A stretch of 64,000 nucleotides of DNA, from contig NZ_CP014671.1 in the NCBI RefSeq assembly GCF_001697225.1, positions 2,356,001 to 2,420,000 on the forward strand. The letters are read 5' to 3'. The notes beneath the pieces were generated by a model, which was given only the letters and a program-made list of their open reading frames with translations, was not told where the DNA came from and searched no databases. Both the position numbers and the translations under genes were made by a program. Below, piece after piece: positions 50,181 to 58,914 of the stretch. This stretch comes from Immundisolibacter cernigliae (GTDB taxonomy: Bacteria; Pseudomonadota; Gammaproteobacteria; Immundisolibacterales; Immundisolibacteraceae). Numbering within the stretch: the first letter of the stretch is position 1; the number at the start of each line of letters is the position of its first letter.

Positions 50181-51453
50181 CCTGCGCTGGATGGGGCTAC
50201 TGTTGCTGGCCCTGGTCGGCGCGGCGCGCGCGGAGCTGCGGATCGAGATCACGCAGGGCGCGGCGCAGACCATCCCGATCGCCGTCGTGCCGTACGCCAA
50301 CGACGGCGGGGCCGACTCCATTCACGCCGTGGTCGGGGCCGACCTGACGCGATCCGGGCAGTTTCGCGTGGTGGCCGACGAGCAGATGCTGTCGCGCCCG
50401 ACCGAAGCGGCGCAGGTCGATTTTCGCGACTGGCAGCTGGTGATGGCTCAGTACCTGACCATCGGCCGGATATTGCCGCAGCCGGACGGGCGCTTCACGG
50501 CCGAGTTCGAGCTGTTCAACGTCGCCACCGGCCAGCGCATGACCGGCGCCCGCTTTCCGGGCGTCGCGCCGGCCAGCAAGCGCCGCCTGGCGCACCACAT
50601 CGCCGACTTGATCTACGAAGCCATCACCGGCGTGCGCGGCGTGTTCGGCACCCGCGTGACCTACGTGACGCAGGTCGGCAACAACTACGAGCTGCAAATC
50701 GCCGACGCCGACGGCTACAACCCGGTCACGGTGCTGCGCACGCAGGAGCCGATCCTGTCGCCCACCTGGTCGGCGGATGGCCGCTTCGTTGCGTATGCGA
50801 CCTACGCCAACCGGCGGGCCGCCATTTTTCGTCAGGACGTCAGCACCGGTGTGCGTCAGCTGGTGTCATCGTTTCCGGGTCTGAACGGCGCCCCGGCGTT
50901 TTCCCCGGACGGCGGGCGCATTGCGATGGTGCTGTCCAAGGACGGCAACCCGGACATCTACGTGATGGACCTGGCCGGCGGCCCACCTCGGCGCGTGAGT
51001 CAGCATTACGCCATCGACACGGAGCCGAACTGGTCGCCCGACGGACGCTACATCTACTTCACGTCCGATCGCAGCGGTGGCCCGCAGGTCTATCGTGTGC
51101 CCGCCAGCGGCGGCGCCGAGGAGCGGGTGACCTTCGACGGCAACTACAACACCCGCCCGGCGGTGTCGCCCGACGGGCGCAAGATCGCGATGGTGCACGG
51201 GGCAGCGGGGCGCGGCTACCGGATTGCCGTGCTCGACATCGCCAGCCGCCGACTCGACGTACTGACCGATGGTCCACTTGACGAATCGCCGGGCTTCGCG
51301 CCCAACGGACAGGTCATCATCTATACTACGAAATCAGGTGGCGCCGAGGCGCTCGCCACTGTTTCGATTGATGGCAATGTCCGCCAGCGCCTGGGCGTCG
51401 TCCAGGCCAAAGTGCGAGAACCCGGTTGGTCGCCGTTCGGTGCCACACCCTGA
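50170..51453 (+). CDS. tolB: Tol-Pal system beta-propeller protein TolB
   Basis: The protein has 427 residues. A signal peptide (MRFDLRWMGLLLLALVGAARA) precedes the N-terminal domain and a six-bladed propeller with repeated FSPDGGRIA, WSPDGRYIYFTSDRSG and VSPDGRKIA motifs. The 50170 start is chosen for its signal peptide; an in-frame ATG at 50131 lies deeper inside tolA. It acts in the periplasm with Pal. Confidence 0.95.
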   Translation: MRFDLRWMGLLLLALVGAARAELRIEITQGAAQTIPIAVVPYANDGGADSIHAVVGADLTRSGQFRVVADEQMLSRPTEAAQVDFRDWQLVMAQYLTIGRILPQPDGRFTAEFELFNVATGQRMTGARFPGVAPASKRRLAHHIADLIYEAITGVRGVFGTRVTYVTQVGNNYELQIADADGYNPVTVLRTQEPILSPTWSADGRFVAYATYANRRAAIFRQDVSTGVRQLVSSFPGLNGAPAFSPDGGRIAMVLSKDGNPDIYVMDLAGGPPRRVSQHYAIDTEPNWSPDGRYIYFTSDRSGGPQVYRVPASGGAEERVTFDGNYNTRPAVSPDGRKIAMVHGAAGRGYRIAVLDIASRRLDVLTDGPLDESPGFAPNGQVIIYTTKSGGAEALATVSIDGNVRQRLGVVQAKVREPGWSPFGATP

Positions 51454-51485
51454 TTTCCCCCAACGCTCGTGAGGAGCTTCTGTCC

Positions 51486-52025
51486 ATGAAGAAGTTTTTG
51501 TATGTGTGCGTGATTGCCCTGACCGCCGTGGCTGTGACCGGTTGCGGCAAGAAAGCGACCACCCGCGCTGGGGGCGATGCGGCATCGACGTCCGGCACCG
51601 CTGGCACCGGCACCGGGGCGGATGGTGCCTACGGGGCCGGTTCCGGCACGGGTTTTGCGGCCGGCTCGCTGGACGATCCCAGCAGCCCGCTGTCGCAGCG
51701 CAAGATCTACTTCGGTCTGGATCGCTACGACGTCACCGACGAATATCGTTCGCTGGTCGAGGCGCATGCCGGCTATCTGCGCAGCAGCCCGAGTGCGGCG
51801 GTTACCCTGGAAGGCCATACCGACGAGCGCGGCTCGCGCGAGTACAACATCGCGCTGGGCGAGCGCCGCTCGAACGCGGTGCGCGACCTGCTGGTGGCGC
51901 TGGGTGCCTCGGCCAGCCAGATCACCACCGTCAGCTATGGCGAGGAGAAGCCGGCCTCCGATTGCCATGACGAGAGCTGCTGGTCGCAGAACCGGCGCGT
52001 GGAAATCGTCTACACCGCACGGTAA
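51486..52025 (+). CDS. pal: Peptidoglycan-associated lipoprotein Pal
   Basis: The product has 179 residues. The lipobox VTGC places the lipidated cysteine at residue 20. A Gly/Ala/Thr linker is followed by the OmpA-like domain with LEGHTDERGSREYNIALGER and NRRVEIVY, which binds peptidoglycan. ATG at 51486 is preferred over an upstream in-frame ATG because it yields a proper lipoprotein signal. Confidence 0.96.
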   Translation: MKKFLYVCVIALTAVAVTGCGKKATTRAGGDAASTSGTAGTGTGADGAYGAGSGTGFAAGSLDDPSSPLSQRKIYFGLDRYDVTDEYRSLVEAHAGYLRSSPSAAVTLEGHTDERGSREYNIALGERRSNAVRDLLVALGASASQITTVSYGEEKPASDCHDESCWSQNRRVEIVYTAR

Positions 52026-52031
52026 TTGCTG

Positions 52032-52967
52032 ATGCTGCACCGTTCCGGCCGCGCTGGCGGCGCATTGCTTGTCTTGCTGGCACTGGCCGGCGCGGTGTCG
52101 GCAGCGACCAGCCCCAGGGACTTCGACCAGCGCCTGACGGCGCTGGAGCAGGCGGCCGGCGCCGCCGGTGCGGGGGCTGGCCAGAGCCAGGCGCAGGTGG
52201 TGATGCAATTGCAGCAGATGCAGGCCGAACTGCGCCAGCTGCGCGGCATGGTGGAGGAATCCGCCAATCAAGTGCAGCAGTTGCAAAAGCGCCAGCGCGA
52301 GTTCTATCTGGACCTCGACGGTCGGCTGAGCACGCTGGAAGGAGGTGGTTCGCCGTCCGGTGGGACTGCCGCGCCGCCAGCCGAGCCGGGGACTGACGCC
52401 GCAGCGCCAAGCCCGCCACCCGGCGGGTCGGCAGGCGTCGATGCGCCCGCAGCGCCGGGACCCGCGTCGACGGCGGATGCCGGGCCGGTCGAGAGGCCGG
52501 TTGCGCCGGTCGTTGCTCCGCCTCCCCCGCCGGCGCCCGCCGGCCAGGTGGCATCGGTTGCGCCGGCTGCGGCGGATGCCGGCGGTGAACAGGCTGCCTA
52601 TCGGGCGGCTTCCGAGCTGCTGCGCATCGGACGCTACGAGGACGCCATCGCCGGCTTCCAGGCGCAGCTTCAGCAATATCCGGGCGGCAGTCTTGCCGAC
52701 AACGCACAGTACTGGATCGGTGAGGCGTACTACGTCACGCGCCAGTTCGACCGTGCGCTGGCCGAATTCCAGCGCGTTGTGGCGCAGTATCCACAGTCGC
52801 CCAAGGCGGCCGATGCCCTGCTCAAGGTGGGTTATATCCAGTACGAGCGTCGGCAGTTCGCGGCCGCCCGCCAGACGCTGACGGATCTCAAGACCACCTG
52901 GCCCAACAGCCCGGCGGCTCGTCTGGCGGACAACCGCCTGAGCCGGATGAAGGAAGAGGGCGTCTGA
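52032..52967 (+). CDS. cpoB: Cell division coordinator CpoB (YbgF)
   Basis: The protein has 311 residues from ATG 52032. It has a signal peptide, an N-terminal coiled coil (QLQQMQAELRQLRGMVEE), a long Ala/Pro-rich linker and C-terminal TPR repeats (YWIGEAYYVTRQFDRALAEF). CpoB couples Tol-Pal to peptidoglycan synthesis. The linker of about 100 residues is long for the family. A hairpin array begins at its stop codon. Confidence 0.9.
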   Translation: MLHRSGRAGGALLVLLALAGAVSAATSPRDFDQRLTALEQAAGAAGAGAGQSQAQVVMQLQQMQAELRQLRGMVEESANQVQQLQKRQREFYLDLDGRLSTLEGGGSPSGGTAAPPAEPGTDAAAPSPPPGGSAGVDAPAAPGPASTADAGPVERPVAPVVAPPPPPAPAGQVASVAPAAADAGGEQAAYRAASELLRIGRYEDAIAGFQAQLQQYPGGSLADNAQYWIGEAYYVTRQFDRALAEFQRVVAQYPQSPKAADALLKVGYIQYERRQFAAARQTLTDLKTTWPNSPAARLADNRLSRMKEEGV

Positions 52968-53106
52968 GAGCTTGTGACATTCAAGCTCTCAGTCCGGCCA
53001 GGGCTGGCCGGTCGCCCATCGAGCACGCAAGTGCTTGATGGGCGGGAGCGAATCCGGGCGTGTACCGGACTCGCGACAGAAGAAATGCGCAGGACGTGCA
53101 TTTCTT
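52966..53106 (+). other. Array of five consecutive hairpins between cpoB and queE
   Basis: GAGAGCTTG/CAAGCTCTC (52966-52990); CCGGCCAG/CTGGCCGG (52994-53011); CGCCCATC-g-AGCAC with GTGCT-t-GATGGGCG closing on a GCAA tetraloop (53013-53044); GCGA-TCCGG/CCGGA-TCGC (53048-53074); AAGAAATGC/GCATTTCTT (53080-53106). The first overlaps the cpoB stop codon. The stems differ from those of the repeats at 25794 and 41838. It may be a REP-type element, an mRNA stabiliser or a regulator of queE. Confidence 0.75.
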
Positions 53107-53140
53107 TACAAATTCTGAGCCGCCCGCCGGCTGGTTTGCA

Positions 53141-53821
53141 ATGACCGTACATGCCCAGGCTGCGCCGGCGAAGGTGCCGGCGGTTCGCCTCAAGATCACC
53201 GAAATCTTCCATTCGATACAGGGTGAAGGCCTGACGGCCGGCGTGCCGACGGTGTTCGTGCGTCTGACCGGCTGCCCGCTGCGTTGCAGTTACTGCGATA
53301 CCGCCTATGCCTTCACGGGCGGCGAGTATGTGGAACTGCCGGCGATCCTGAGCCGAGTGGCGGCCTTCGCGACCTCGCATGTGACGGTCACCGGTGGCGA
53401 GCCATTGGCTCAGGCCGGCTGCCTGGAGCTTCTGAGCGCCCTGTGCGACGCGGGTCATCAGGTGTCGCTCGAAACCAGCGGCGCGCTCGACGTGGCGCCG
53501 GTCGACCGGCGCGTGGTGCGCGTGCTCGACCTGAAAACGCCATCATCCGGCGAATGCGCCCGCAACCTGTATGCAAATCTGGACCTGCTGCAGTCGGGTG
53601 ATCAGGTGAAATTCGTGCTGACCGATCGGGCCGACTACGACTGGGCGGTCGAAACCGCCAGGCGGTATGACATTGCCAGCCGGGCCTGCGTCCTGTTTTC
53701 TCCCGCCTTCGGCTTGCTCGACGCCGCGACGCTGGCCGACTGGATGCTGGCCGACCGGCTGCCCTTTCGCCTGCAGTTGCAACTGCACAAACTGCTGTGG
53801 GGCGAGGTGCCGGGCCGATGA
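53141..53821 (+). CDS. queE: 7-carboxy-7-deazaguanine synthase QueE
   Basis: The product has 226 residues. Radical-SAM cysteines C45-x3-C49-x2-C52 (CPLRCSYC), [15 protein letters not shown] and the DLKTPSSGE loop match QueE, which makes CDG in queuosine/preQ0 synthesis. The start at 53141 follows the hairpin array; an in-frame upstream ATG at 53060 would run through the hairpins. The end overlaps queC (ATGA). Confidence 0.93.
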   Translation: MTVHAQAAPAKVPAVRLKITEIFHSIQGEGLTAGVPTVFVRLTGCPLRCSYCDTAYAFTGGEYVELPAILSRVAAFATSHVTVTGGEPLAQAGCLELLSALCDAGHQVSLETSGALDVAPVDRRVVRVLDLKTPSSGECARNLYANLDLLQSGDQVKFVLTDRADYDWAVETARRYDIASRACVLFSPAFGLLDAATLADWMLADRLPFRLQLQLHKLLWGEVPGR

Positions 53822-54507
53822 ATGAGTCCGCGCGTGGCCCGGCCGTCGTCCTGCTGTCCGGCGGGCTCGATTCCGCCACGGTGCTGGCCATGGCGCGCGC
53901 TGATGGCTATCTGTGTCATGCGCTGAGCATCGACTACGGACAGCGTCACGGTGCGGAACTGGCGGCGGCGGCGCGGGTGGCCGCTGCCGGCGGCGCGGCC
54001 AGCCATCGCACGGTCTCGGTCAACCTCGACGCCATCGGCGGCTCGGCCCTGACCGATGTGTCGATCGATGTGCCGTCGTCGCCCAGCGCCGGCATACCGG
54101 TGACCTACGTGCCGGCCCGCAACACGGTGTTTCTGGCCATTGCACTGGGCTACGCCGAGGTGTTGGCCGCCTCAGCCATCTTCGTGGGCGTCAACGCGGT
54201 CGACTATTCCGGCTATCCGGACTGTCGGCCGGCGTTCATCGACGCCTTCCAGGCCTTGGCGGACGTCGCCACCAAGGCCGGCGTGGAAGGTCAGGGGCCA
54301 CGCATCGCCGCGCCGCTGCTGCGGCTGTCCAAGGCCGATATCGTTCGCCGAGGTCAGGAACTGGGCGTCGATTATGGGCTCACGGTGTCTTGTTATAATG
54401 CCGACCCGCAAGGCCGGGCCTGCGGCCAGTGCGATGCCTGTCGCCTGCGGGCGGAGGGCTTTCGCGTTGCCGGCGTGGCCGATCCCACCGTCTATTTCCC
54501 CGCCTGA
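53818..54507 (+). CDS. queC: 7-cyano-7-deazaguanine synthase QueC
   Basis: The product has 229 residues. The PP-loop motif SGGLDS (14-19), [10 protein letters not shown] and a C-terminal zinc site ([10 protein letters not shown] with an upstream Cys) define QueC, which converts CDG to preQ0 with ATP and ammonia. It overlaps queE by 4 bases and precedes tRNA-Lys. Confidence 0.95.
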   Translation: MNESARGPAVVLLSGGLDSATVLAMARADGYLCHALSIDYGQRHGAELAAAARVAAAGGAASHRTVSVNLDAIGGSALTDVSIDVPSSPSAGIPVTYVPARNTVFLAIALGYAEVLAASAIFVGVNAVDYSGYPDCRPAFIDAFQALADVATKAGVEGQGPRIAAPLLRLSKADIVRRGQELGVDYGLTVSCYNADPQGRACGQCDACRLRAEGFRVAGVADPTVYFPA

Positions 54508-54544
54508 CCGTATCCATTCCGGCCCATCCGGGCCTGCCCCCACG

Positions 54545-54620
54545 GGGCCGTTAGCTCAGTCGGTAGAGCAGCGGACTTTTAATCCGCGTGTCCTGGGTTC
54601 GATTCCCAGACGGCCCACCA
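54545..54620 (+). tRNA. tRNA-Lys (anticodon TTT)
   Basis: Acceptor GGGCCGT pairs with ACGGCCC. The D arm is TAGCTCAGTCGGTAGAGCA, the anticodon stem GCGGA/TCCGC encloses CTTTTAA, the T arm is CTGGGTTCGATTCCCAG, and CCA is encoded. The following DNA looks accessory, so the gene may have served as an integration site. Confidence 0.98.
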
Positions 54621-55007
54621 TTTCGCATTCCGCCGGCGCCCGCCAAGCGCCGCGAACCCCGTATGAAGCCAAGCGTCAAGACACATCGTTGGCTTTGCCG
54701 GCGCCCGCTTGCGTCCATGACATCCAGTAATCTGACGGTAACTTCAGCGGTGATCAGCGCACCGCCGCGACGCGGCGCGCCTTGGCTTTTCCGCGGCGAC
54801 GCTGCGGCATTGGGAACGCGGCGACTGCACGCCCAAAGGGCCGACGCTGGCATTGCTCAATGTCATACACAGTGGGAACCGAAGGCCGCGCTGCGGGCGC
54901 TGGCTGCCTGATCGTTTGCCGCGCCCAGGCCGACGGGGCGAAAAGCCGGACACCTTCGCTGGCTTGGTACGGTGCCTTTATGAAGGACGCGTGACGGAGT
55001 ACCGCAC
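54621..55007. other. Gene-poor stretch downstream of tRNA-Lys
   Basis: No convincing gene is seen. Short open frames on both strands lack family signatures. No integrase and no second copy of the tRNA 3' end is visible here. Confidence 0.5.
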
Positions 55008-55778
55008 ATGACCCCGGAGTTTTTGACACTGGCCGACACAGCTACCGCGTTGAAGATCGAGCCGCACCACGTGAAAGACCTTGTCGCAACGGGCAAGATC
55101 CGCTGCGGCCTTTTCGTGCCCCGCTGGAAGGGCCAGGCGTCAATCGTCCATAGGCGGTCGGGCAAAGGGTTGCACTGGGAAGGCGAGGCAGTCGATTTCA
55201 ACCCGCGCGATCCCCGCTTGAAAAGCTGGCACTACCGCTGCGTCGAGACCAGCGAGGAATACACGGTAGCAGACACGTGGATTGCCCAATTCTGGTACCT
55301 GCACCACTCCACCGCGTACCCGCTGGCCTTGGCCGGCGCCGATGGTGTGGATTGTGAATGGCTAGCACCACTGGACCCGGCCAGCCTGCACCTACATTCC
55401 CCAGACTGTTTCCCATGGCCCAATGACTTCATTTTCGACGTCGCAAAGGAACAGGAACAGTCGCGCCGGATCACTTGGGAAAACATACGTTTTCGGCAGC
55501 CGGATGTGGAAGCGCTGACCCGCGAACAGAAAAGCCCGGCCGTGCAGGCTGGCAGCGCGCAGATCCCGTGGCAGGAAGTTGCGCGGACCATCGCGGACGA
55601 ACTTTGGGCAGGCGATCACGCACAGGGCTTCGAACGCACACTCAAGCAATACGCTGATTTGGTGGAGGTCGAAATGCAGAAACGACGGATTCAAGGGGCG
55701 CGCGGAATCCTTGACGCGAAAAACATCCAACGCGAGGCTTTGGGCGGTCATTTGTGGTGGGCGAACAGGAAAAAATGA
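55008..55778 (+). CDS. Hypothetical protein, possibly phage- or island-derived
   Basis: The protein has 256 residues. The ATG at 55008 has CGGAG eight bases upstream. The N-terminus FLTLADTATALKIEPHHVKD looks like a small helix-turn-helix/MerR-type specificity segment. The rest is soluble, tryptophan-rich (WLAPLDPAS, FPWPNDFIFD, GGHLWWANRKK) and not recognised. The codon choices are less GC-rich than in neighbouring core genes. Its place next to a tRNA suggests horizontal origin. Function unknown. Confidence 0.65.
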   Translation: MTPEFLTLADTATALKIEPHHVKDLVATGKIRCGLFVPRWKGQASIVHRRSGKGLHWEGEAVDFNPRDPRLKSWHYRCVETSEEYTVADTWIAQFWYLHHSTAYPLALAGADGVDCEWLAPLDPASLHLHSPDCFPWPNDFIFDVAKEQEQSRRITWENIRFRQPDVEALTREQKSPAVQAGSAQIPWQEVARTIADELWAGDHAQGFERTLKQYADLVEVEMQKRRIQGARGILDAKNIQREALGGHLWWANRKK

Positions 55779-55799
55779 CCCGCGGGAAAGTGGGGAAAT

Positions 55800-55960
55800 G
55801 GGATTCCCATTTTCACGCTTTCCCCTCCTGTGACGATAAATTTAACGCATTGAATTATAAAATCTTTTTTGCTATAAATTTTTTAAAAGATCGCTTGTTT
55901 CCCCACAATTCCCGGCATTGAATGACATCCCGATACCGCTGACTTCCGGCGGTGCTTTTC
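55800..55960. other. AT-rich patch
   Basis: A run containing AAATTTAACGCATTGAATTATAAAATC-type sequence (given here only in part) and TTTTTTAAAAGATCG is sharply AT-rich against the GC-rich surroundings. It marks an acquired segment and could contain a promoter for the small frames that follow; no specific element is recognised. Confidence 0.5.
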
Positions 55961-55972
55961 GGAGGTGTCCCC

Positions 55973-56325
55973 GTGATCGATTTCAACTGCCCATCGCCCG
56001 AAACACTGCTTCGGGCACGCGAGTTCCTGAAACCCGGTAGCCCGGTCCCGATGGGACGCACGCTGTGGGTTCAGAGGGTGGCCGACGGCCGGGCGCTGGC
56101 ATCGGCCGTCTGGAAGGGCCGCCTGACGGCCCGGAAGTGGGCCGGGCCGGCATCCGGCGGTTTCTGGCCGGCGCGGCGGCTGACCAAGGGCGCTCGAACG
56201 GCCGCCCCTGGTCGTCTTCGATGTCGACGAAGCGGACGACGGCCAAGGTGTCCGAAGCGGACAAAATGGCGGACATTCCAGGCAACGTGTTTCAAGCGCA
56301 TAAGCGGCAACTGGCCGTCTTATAA
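55973..56325 (+). other. Short ORF debris in the accessory patch
   Basis: A GTG-started frame (VIDFNCPSPETLLRAREF) reads well for about 80 codons. A different frame then holds MSTKRTTAKVSEADKMADIP and ends at 56325. These may be one damaged gene or two tiny ones. The product is not recognised. Confidence 0.3.
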
Positions 56326-56333
56326 GCAAGTTA

Positions 56334-56677
56334 TTGACCATACAACGGGACATTCTGGTGGACATCCAGAACCTACAGAAGCTTGCCCGGCGAGTTCAGA
56401 CCGACCGCTTCGGCCCGTTCACCTTCCAGGGCGGCCTGGACCTGCAGGCACTGGAATTGCCGCTGATGTGCGTTCAGGATGCGCATCGGCGCTTCTTCGG
56501 CTCGCCGCGATCAAGCTGCGTCAAGGCTCGGCCTGTCAGACCCTCTACCGCGATAAAACGGACAAGACCAAACAGCGCGACTTGCGCCGGTTGCGCGAGC
56601 AGGACTGGCTGCGGGTGGGTGTCGGCGGCATGGTGTGGCCGGGCGTCATTGCCGGACCTGATGATGGCGTGATCTGA
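56334..56677 (+). pseudogene. Probable frameshifted small gene
   Basis: The frame from 56334 (MTIQRDILVDIQNLQKLARR to about MCVQDAHRRFF) has coding character. From about position 56490 coding character switches to another frame (AAIKLRQGSACQTLYRDKTD, then LRRLREQDWLRVGVGGMVWP) ending at 56677. A single-base shift would join them. No family is recognised. Confidence 0.4.
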
Positions 56678-56991
56678 AGGCAGCCGGCGCGAGGGGCATC
56701 GCCGTTATCGAGGCGGGGCGTCGAGCGCTGCCATTGCTGGCGGTTGTGGCCGGTGTAGCGGCCCACGGCCACGCCGGTGCCCGGCGCCTCCTGTTCCACG
56801 TAGCCGCACAGCATGGCGCCGACGGTGACGGCAGAGTGCGGCCGGCCGGACTGATCCGGCAGCAGGCTTTCGTCCTTGGCCGCGACGACCAGTCCCTCCA
56901 TCGTGCCCATGGCGGTGAGCAGGCGTTCGGTCGGGCCGCACAGCTGGTCTTCCGGCTGGCCGGCGGCGAGGGCGGCGAACTTGGCCGCCAC
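56545..56991 (-). CDS. Hypothetical protein or truncated remnant
   Basis: From about 57135 to 56690 the minus strand has a frame with strong GC-third-position coding character (KFAALAAGQPEDQLCGPTER, LLPDQSGRPHSAVTVGAMLC, GYVEQEAPGTGVAVGRYTGH). No good start codon is seen beyond GTG 56991, though the open frame extends to 57135. Past about 56690 the frame runs through the end of the opposite-strand gene, so the C-terminus looks cut and fused to foreign DNA. Function unknown. Confidence 0.35.
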   Translation of the reverse strand: MAAKFAALAAGQPEDQLCGPTERLLTAMGTMEGLVVAAKDESLLPDQSGRPHSAVTVGAMLCGYVEQEAPGTGVAVGRYTGHNRQQWQRSTPRLDNGDAPRAGCLQITPSSGPAMTPGHTMPPTPTRSQSCSRNRRKSRCLVLSVLSR

Positions 56992-57398
56992 CTCGGCCGC
57001 GAAGGTCTGTACAGGCTCTGGATGCTGGGCGGGGCTGTCATGGGCGCAAAAGCGTACGCCGTTTGGGGTGGTGTCCGGACTGCATATGCGGCGTACCGCG
57101 GAGACGTCGCCCGTTGTTTTTGTGCCTGCGCAGATTCACGCGCGGCGCCGGTGTTAGACTTGGTTTTCATTTTTAGGCCTCGGGGTGTTCGCCTTGTCGA
57201 GTGTGTTGCGCGAGATTCGGTCTTTTGTGTAGGGCGGGTCTTGTCAGTCTCCGGTAAGGGAATGCGGATTCATTCAGGTACGTCGGTCCGGTGGAAGCCG
57301 GAATTCGTTACAAGCGGCGGCCTGGCTCCGGTAATAAACCGGGGTGTTGAATAGAATCATTCATTCATGAATTCCCCATCTTTAGTCATTACCTATAC

Positions 57399-57644
57399 AT
57401 GGCATATCTGATCGTAAAGCAGACCAAGAAAACCCTTTCCAAGGGCAAGTTCCTCGATCGCGAGAGCGGAGAAATTTATGAACGCGAGCGGCTGACCACG
57501 GATAGGGAAGCCTATCTGAACAGTGTGGATCCGGTGTGCTGGGTGCCGTGGATCGACATGGCGATGACCTTCTCCACCCGTGCCAAGGCCGAACAGGTAC
57601 GCCGCGTCTTGCCGATCGAGAACGTGTCGATCGAAGCCGTATAA
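57399..57644 (+). CDS. Hypothetical small protein, 81 aa
   Basis: MAYLIVKQTKKTLSKGKFLD, then acidic/basic segments and PWIDMAMTFSTRAKAEQVRR. It is soluble, with no signal or membrane segment. There is no clear ribosome site, but codon use fits the genome in this frame. It lies just beyond the IS481-type transposase stop, on the opposite strand. Not recognised. Confidence 0.5.
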   Translation: MAYLIVKQTKKTLSKGKFLDRESGEIYERERLTTDREAYLNSVDPVCWVPWIDMAMTFSTRAKAEQVRRVLPIENVSIEAV

Positions 57645-57666
57645 CGGCGCATCCGATCCGGACGGG

Positions 57667-58638
57667 CTACCTGTCACGTCCCGGCCGATTATTTGGCCTT
57701 CGATGAAACAGCTCCGGTTTTGAAGCGTACCAGTGCTGAAGCGCTTGAGCCGGAGTCTGGGCGTTCAGTGCCTTCTGCGGCAAGTGGTGGTTGTAGAGCG
57801 TGACATAGCGGTGCAGGGTCTGCTCCAGGTCCTCGCTGGACCTGAAGTGGTGCGTGCGCAGCAGGTCCGCGATGCGCCCGTTGAAGCGCTCGACCATGCC
57901 ATTGGTCTGCGGGTGGCGCGGGGGCGTCAGACGGTGCTCGATGCCCAGTTCCTGGCACAGGCGATCGAACTCATGCGTCCCGGTCGGGGCCCGCGCCCGG
58001 CTCCCGAACAGCCGGTCCGTGAACTCGGTGCCGTTGTCGGTGAGCAGGCGCGTGATGCGCACCGGGCAGGCCGTGGCCAGGGCACTGAGGAAGGCGCGCG
58101 CCGAGCGCGCGCTCTTGTCGGCTTTCAGGGCCACGTAAACCCAGCGGGTGGCCCGATCGATGGCCACGAACAGGAACCGGCGCCGGTCCTCGTCGGCCAT
58201 CTGCGGCAGGTACTTCACGTCGACGTGCACAAAGCCGGGCACGTAGGTCTTGAAGGTCTTGCTGACCGCTTTGTCCGGCGCCGGGCGCAGGGCGCGCAGG
58301 TTGCCCACGCCGTGGCGGCGCAGGCAGCGGTCCAGCCCGGAGCGGGACACGTCCGGACACAGGAACTCGCGCGTCACCGCCAGCAGGTCGTCCAGCGGCA
58401 GCAGCAGGGCCCGGCGCAGGTAGACCACGATCGCCTCCTGGCCGGGGGTCAACGTCGTTTGCAGGCGGTGCGCGGTGTGCGGCCGGTCGTAGACATCCGG
58501 GCGCCGCTTCCATTTGTAGATCGTCGGCTCGGTGACGCCAAAGCGGCGGGCCAGCACCGCCACCGGCTCATCACTGGCCGCGATCTGCGCCCGCACGTGG
58601 GGCGTGGTGCGGGCTTGTTTGTGCAGTGCAATCAGCAT
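57667..58638 (-). mobile_element. IS481-family transposase
   Basis: The protein has 323 residues. An N-terminal helix-turn-helix region (LARRFGVTEPTIYKWKRRPD) is followed by the DDE integrase core: HVDVKYLP with the first Asp, LLTDNGTEFTDR with the second, and HPQTNGMVERFNGRI with the Glu. The reading frame is intact, so the element may be active. Terminal inverted repeats could not be fixed with confidence. It is the only transposase in the window and lies at the edge of the tRNA-linked accessory patch. Confidence 0.88.
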
Positions 58639-58853
58639 GCGGACACCTCCCGATCAACCGCTTTCCCGTCCCCTGCCAGCTCCCGGAACACCTCGCGCGC
58701 CAGCAGCAGCGGGGACCGAGACGGAACTATATGATGATCCGGGATGGAACAGCTACCCGGCCGGACACTCCATAAGTCCGCTCTTCCGGCGCCCGGGCGG
58801 GATTGCCTGCCCTGAGCATTGCCGGCTATCGGGCAAGAGATGCCAGTCACCGC

Positions 58854-58885
58854 CCGCCGCTGTCCGCGGATGGCGGTTTTTTTTT
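58854..58885 (+). terminator. Possible rho-independent terminator
   Basis: CCGCC (58854-58858) pairs with GGCGG (58872-58876) with some inner GC pairing, followed by nine Ts. It precedes the AEC permease gene by about 30 bases, so it would end transcription coming from the accessory patch. Confidence 0.5.
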
Positions 58886-58914
58886 GTAGCTGCGCAGCGC
58901 GAGGACTGTTCGAA

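Noticed and set aside
54372-54400. TATAAT inside queC as a promoter for tRNA-Lys
   Set aside because: The -10 is perfect, but no acceptable -35 lies at 16-18 bases and the start would be about 140 bases before the tRNA. It may be chance.
54598-54620. Direct repeat of the tRNA-Lys 3' end as an attachment site
   Set aside because: No second copy was found downstream by eye, so an integration boundary cannot be claimed.
57671-58771. TGTCACGTCCCGGCC (57671) and GGCCGGACACTCCA (near 58757-58770) as ends of the IS481-type element
   Set aside because: Only the GGCCGG part is inverted; the outer bases do not match well, and no target duplication is visible.
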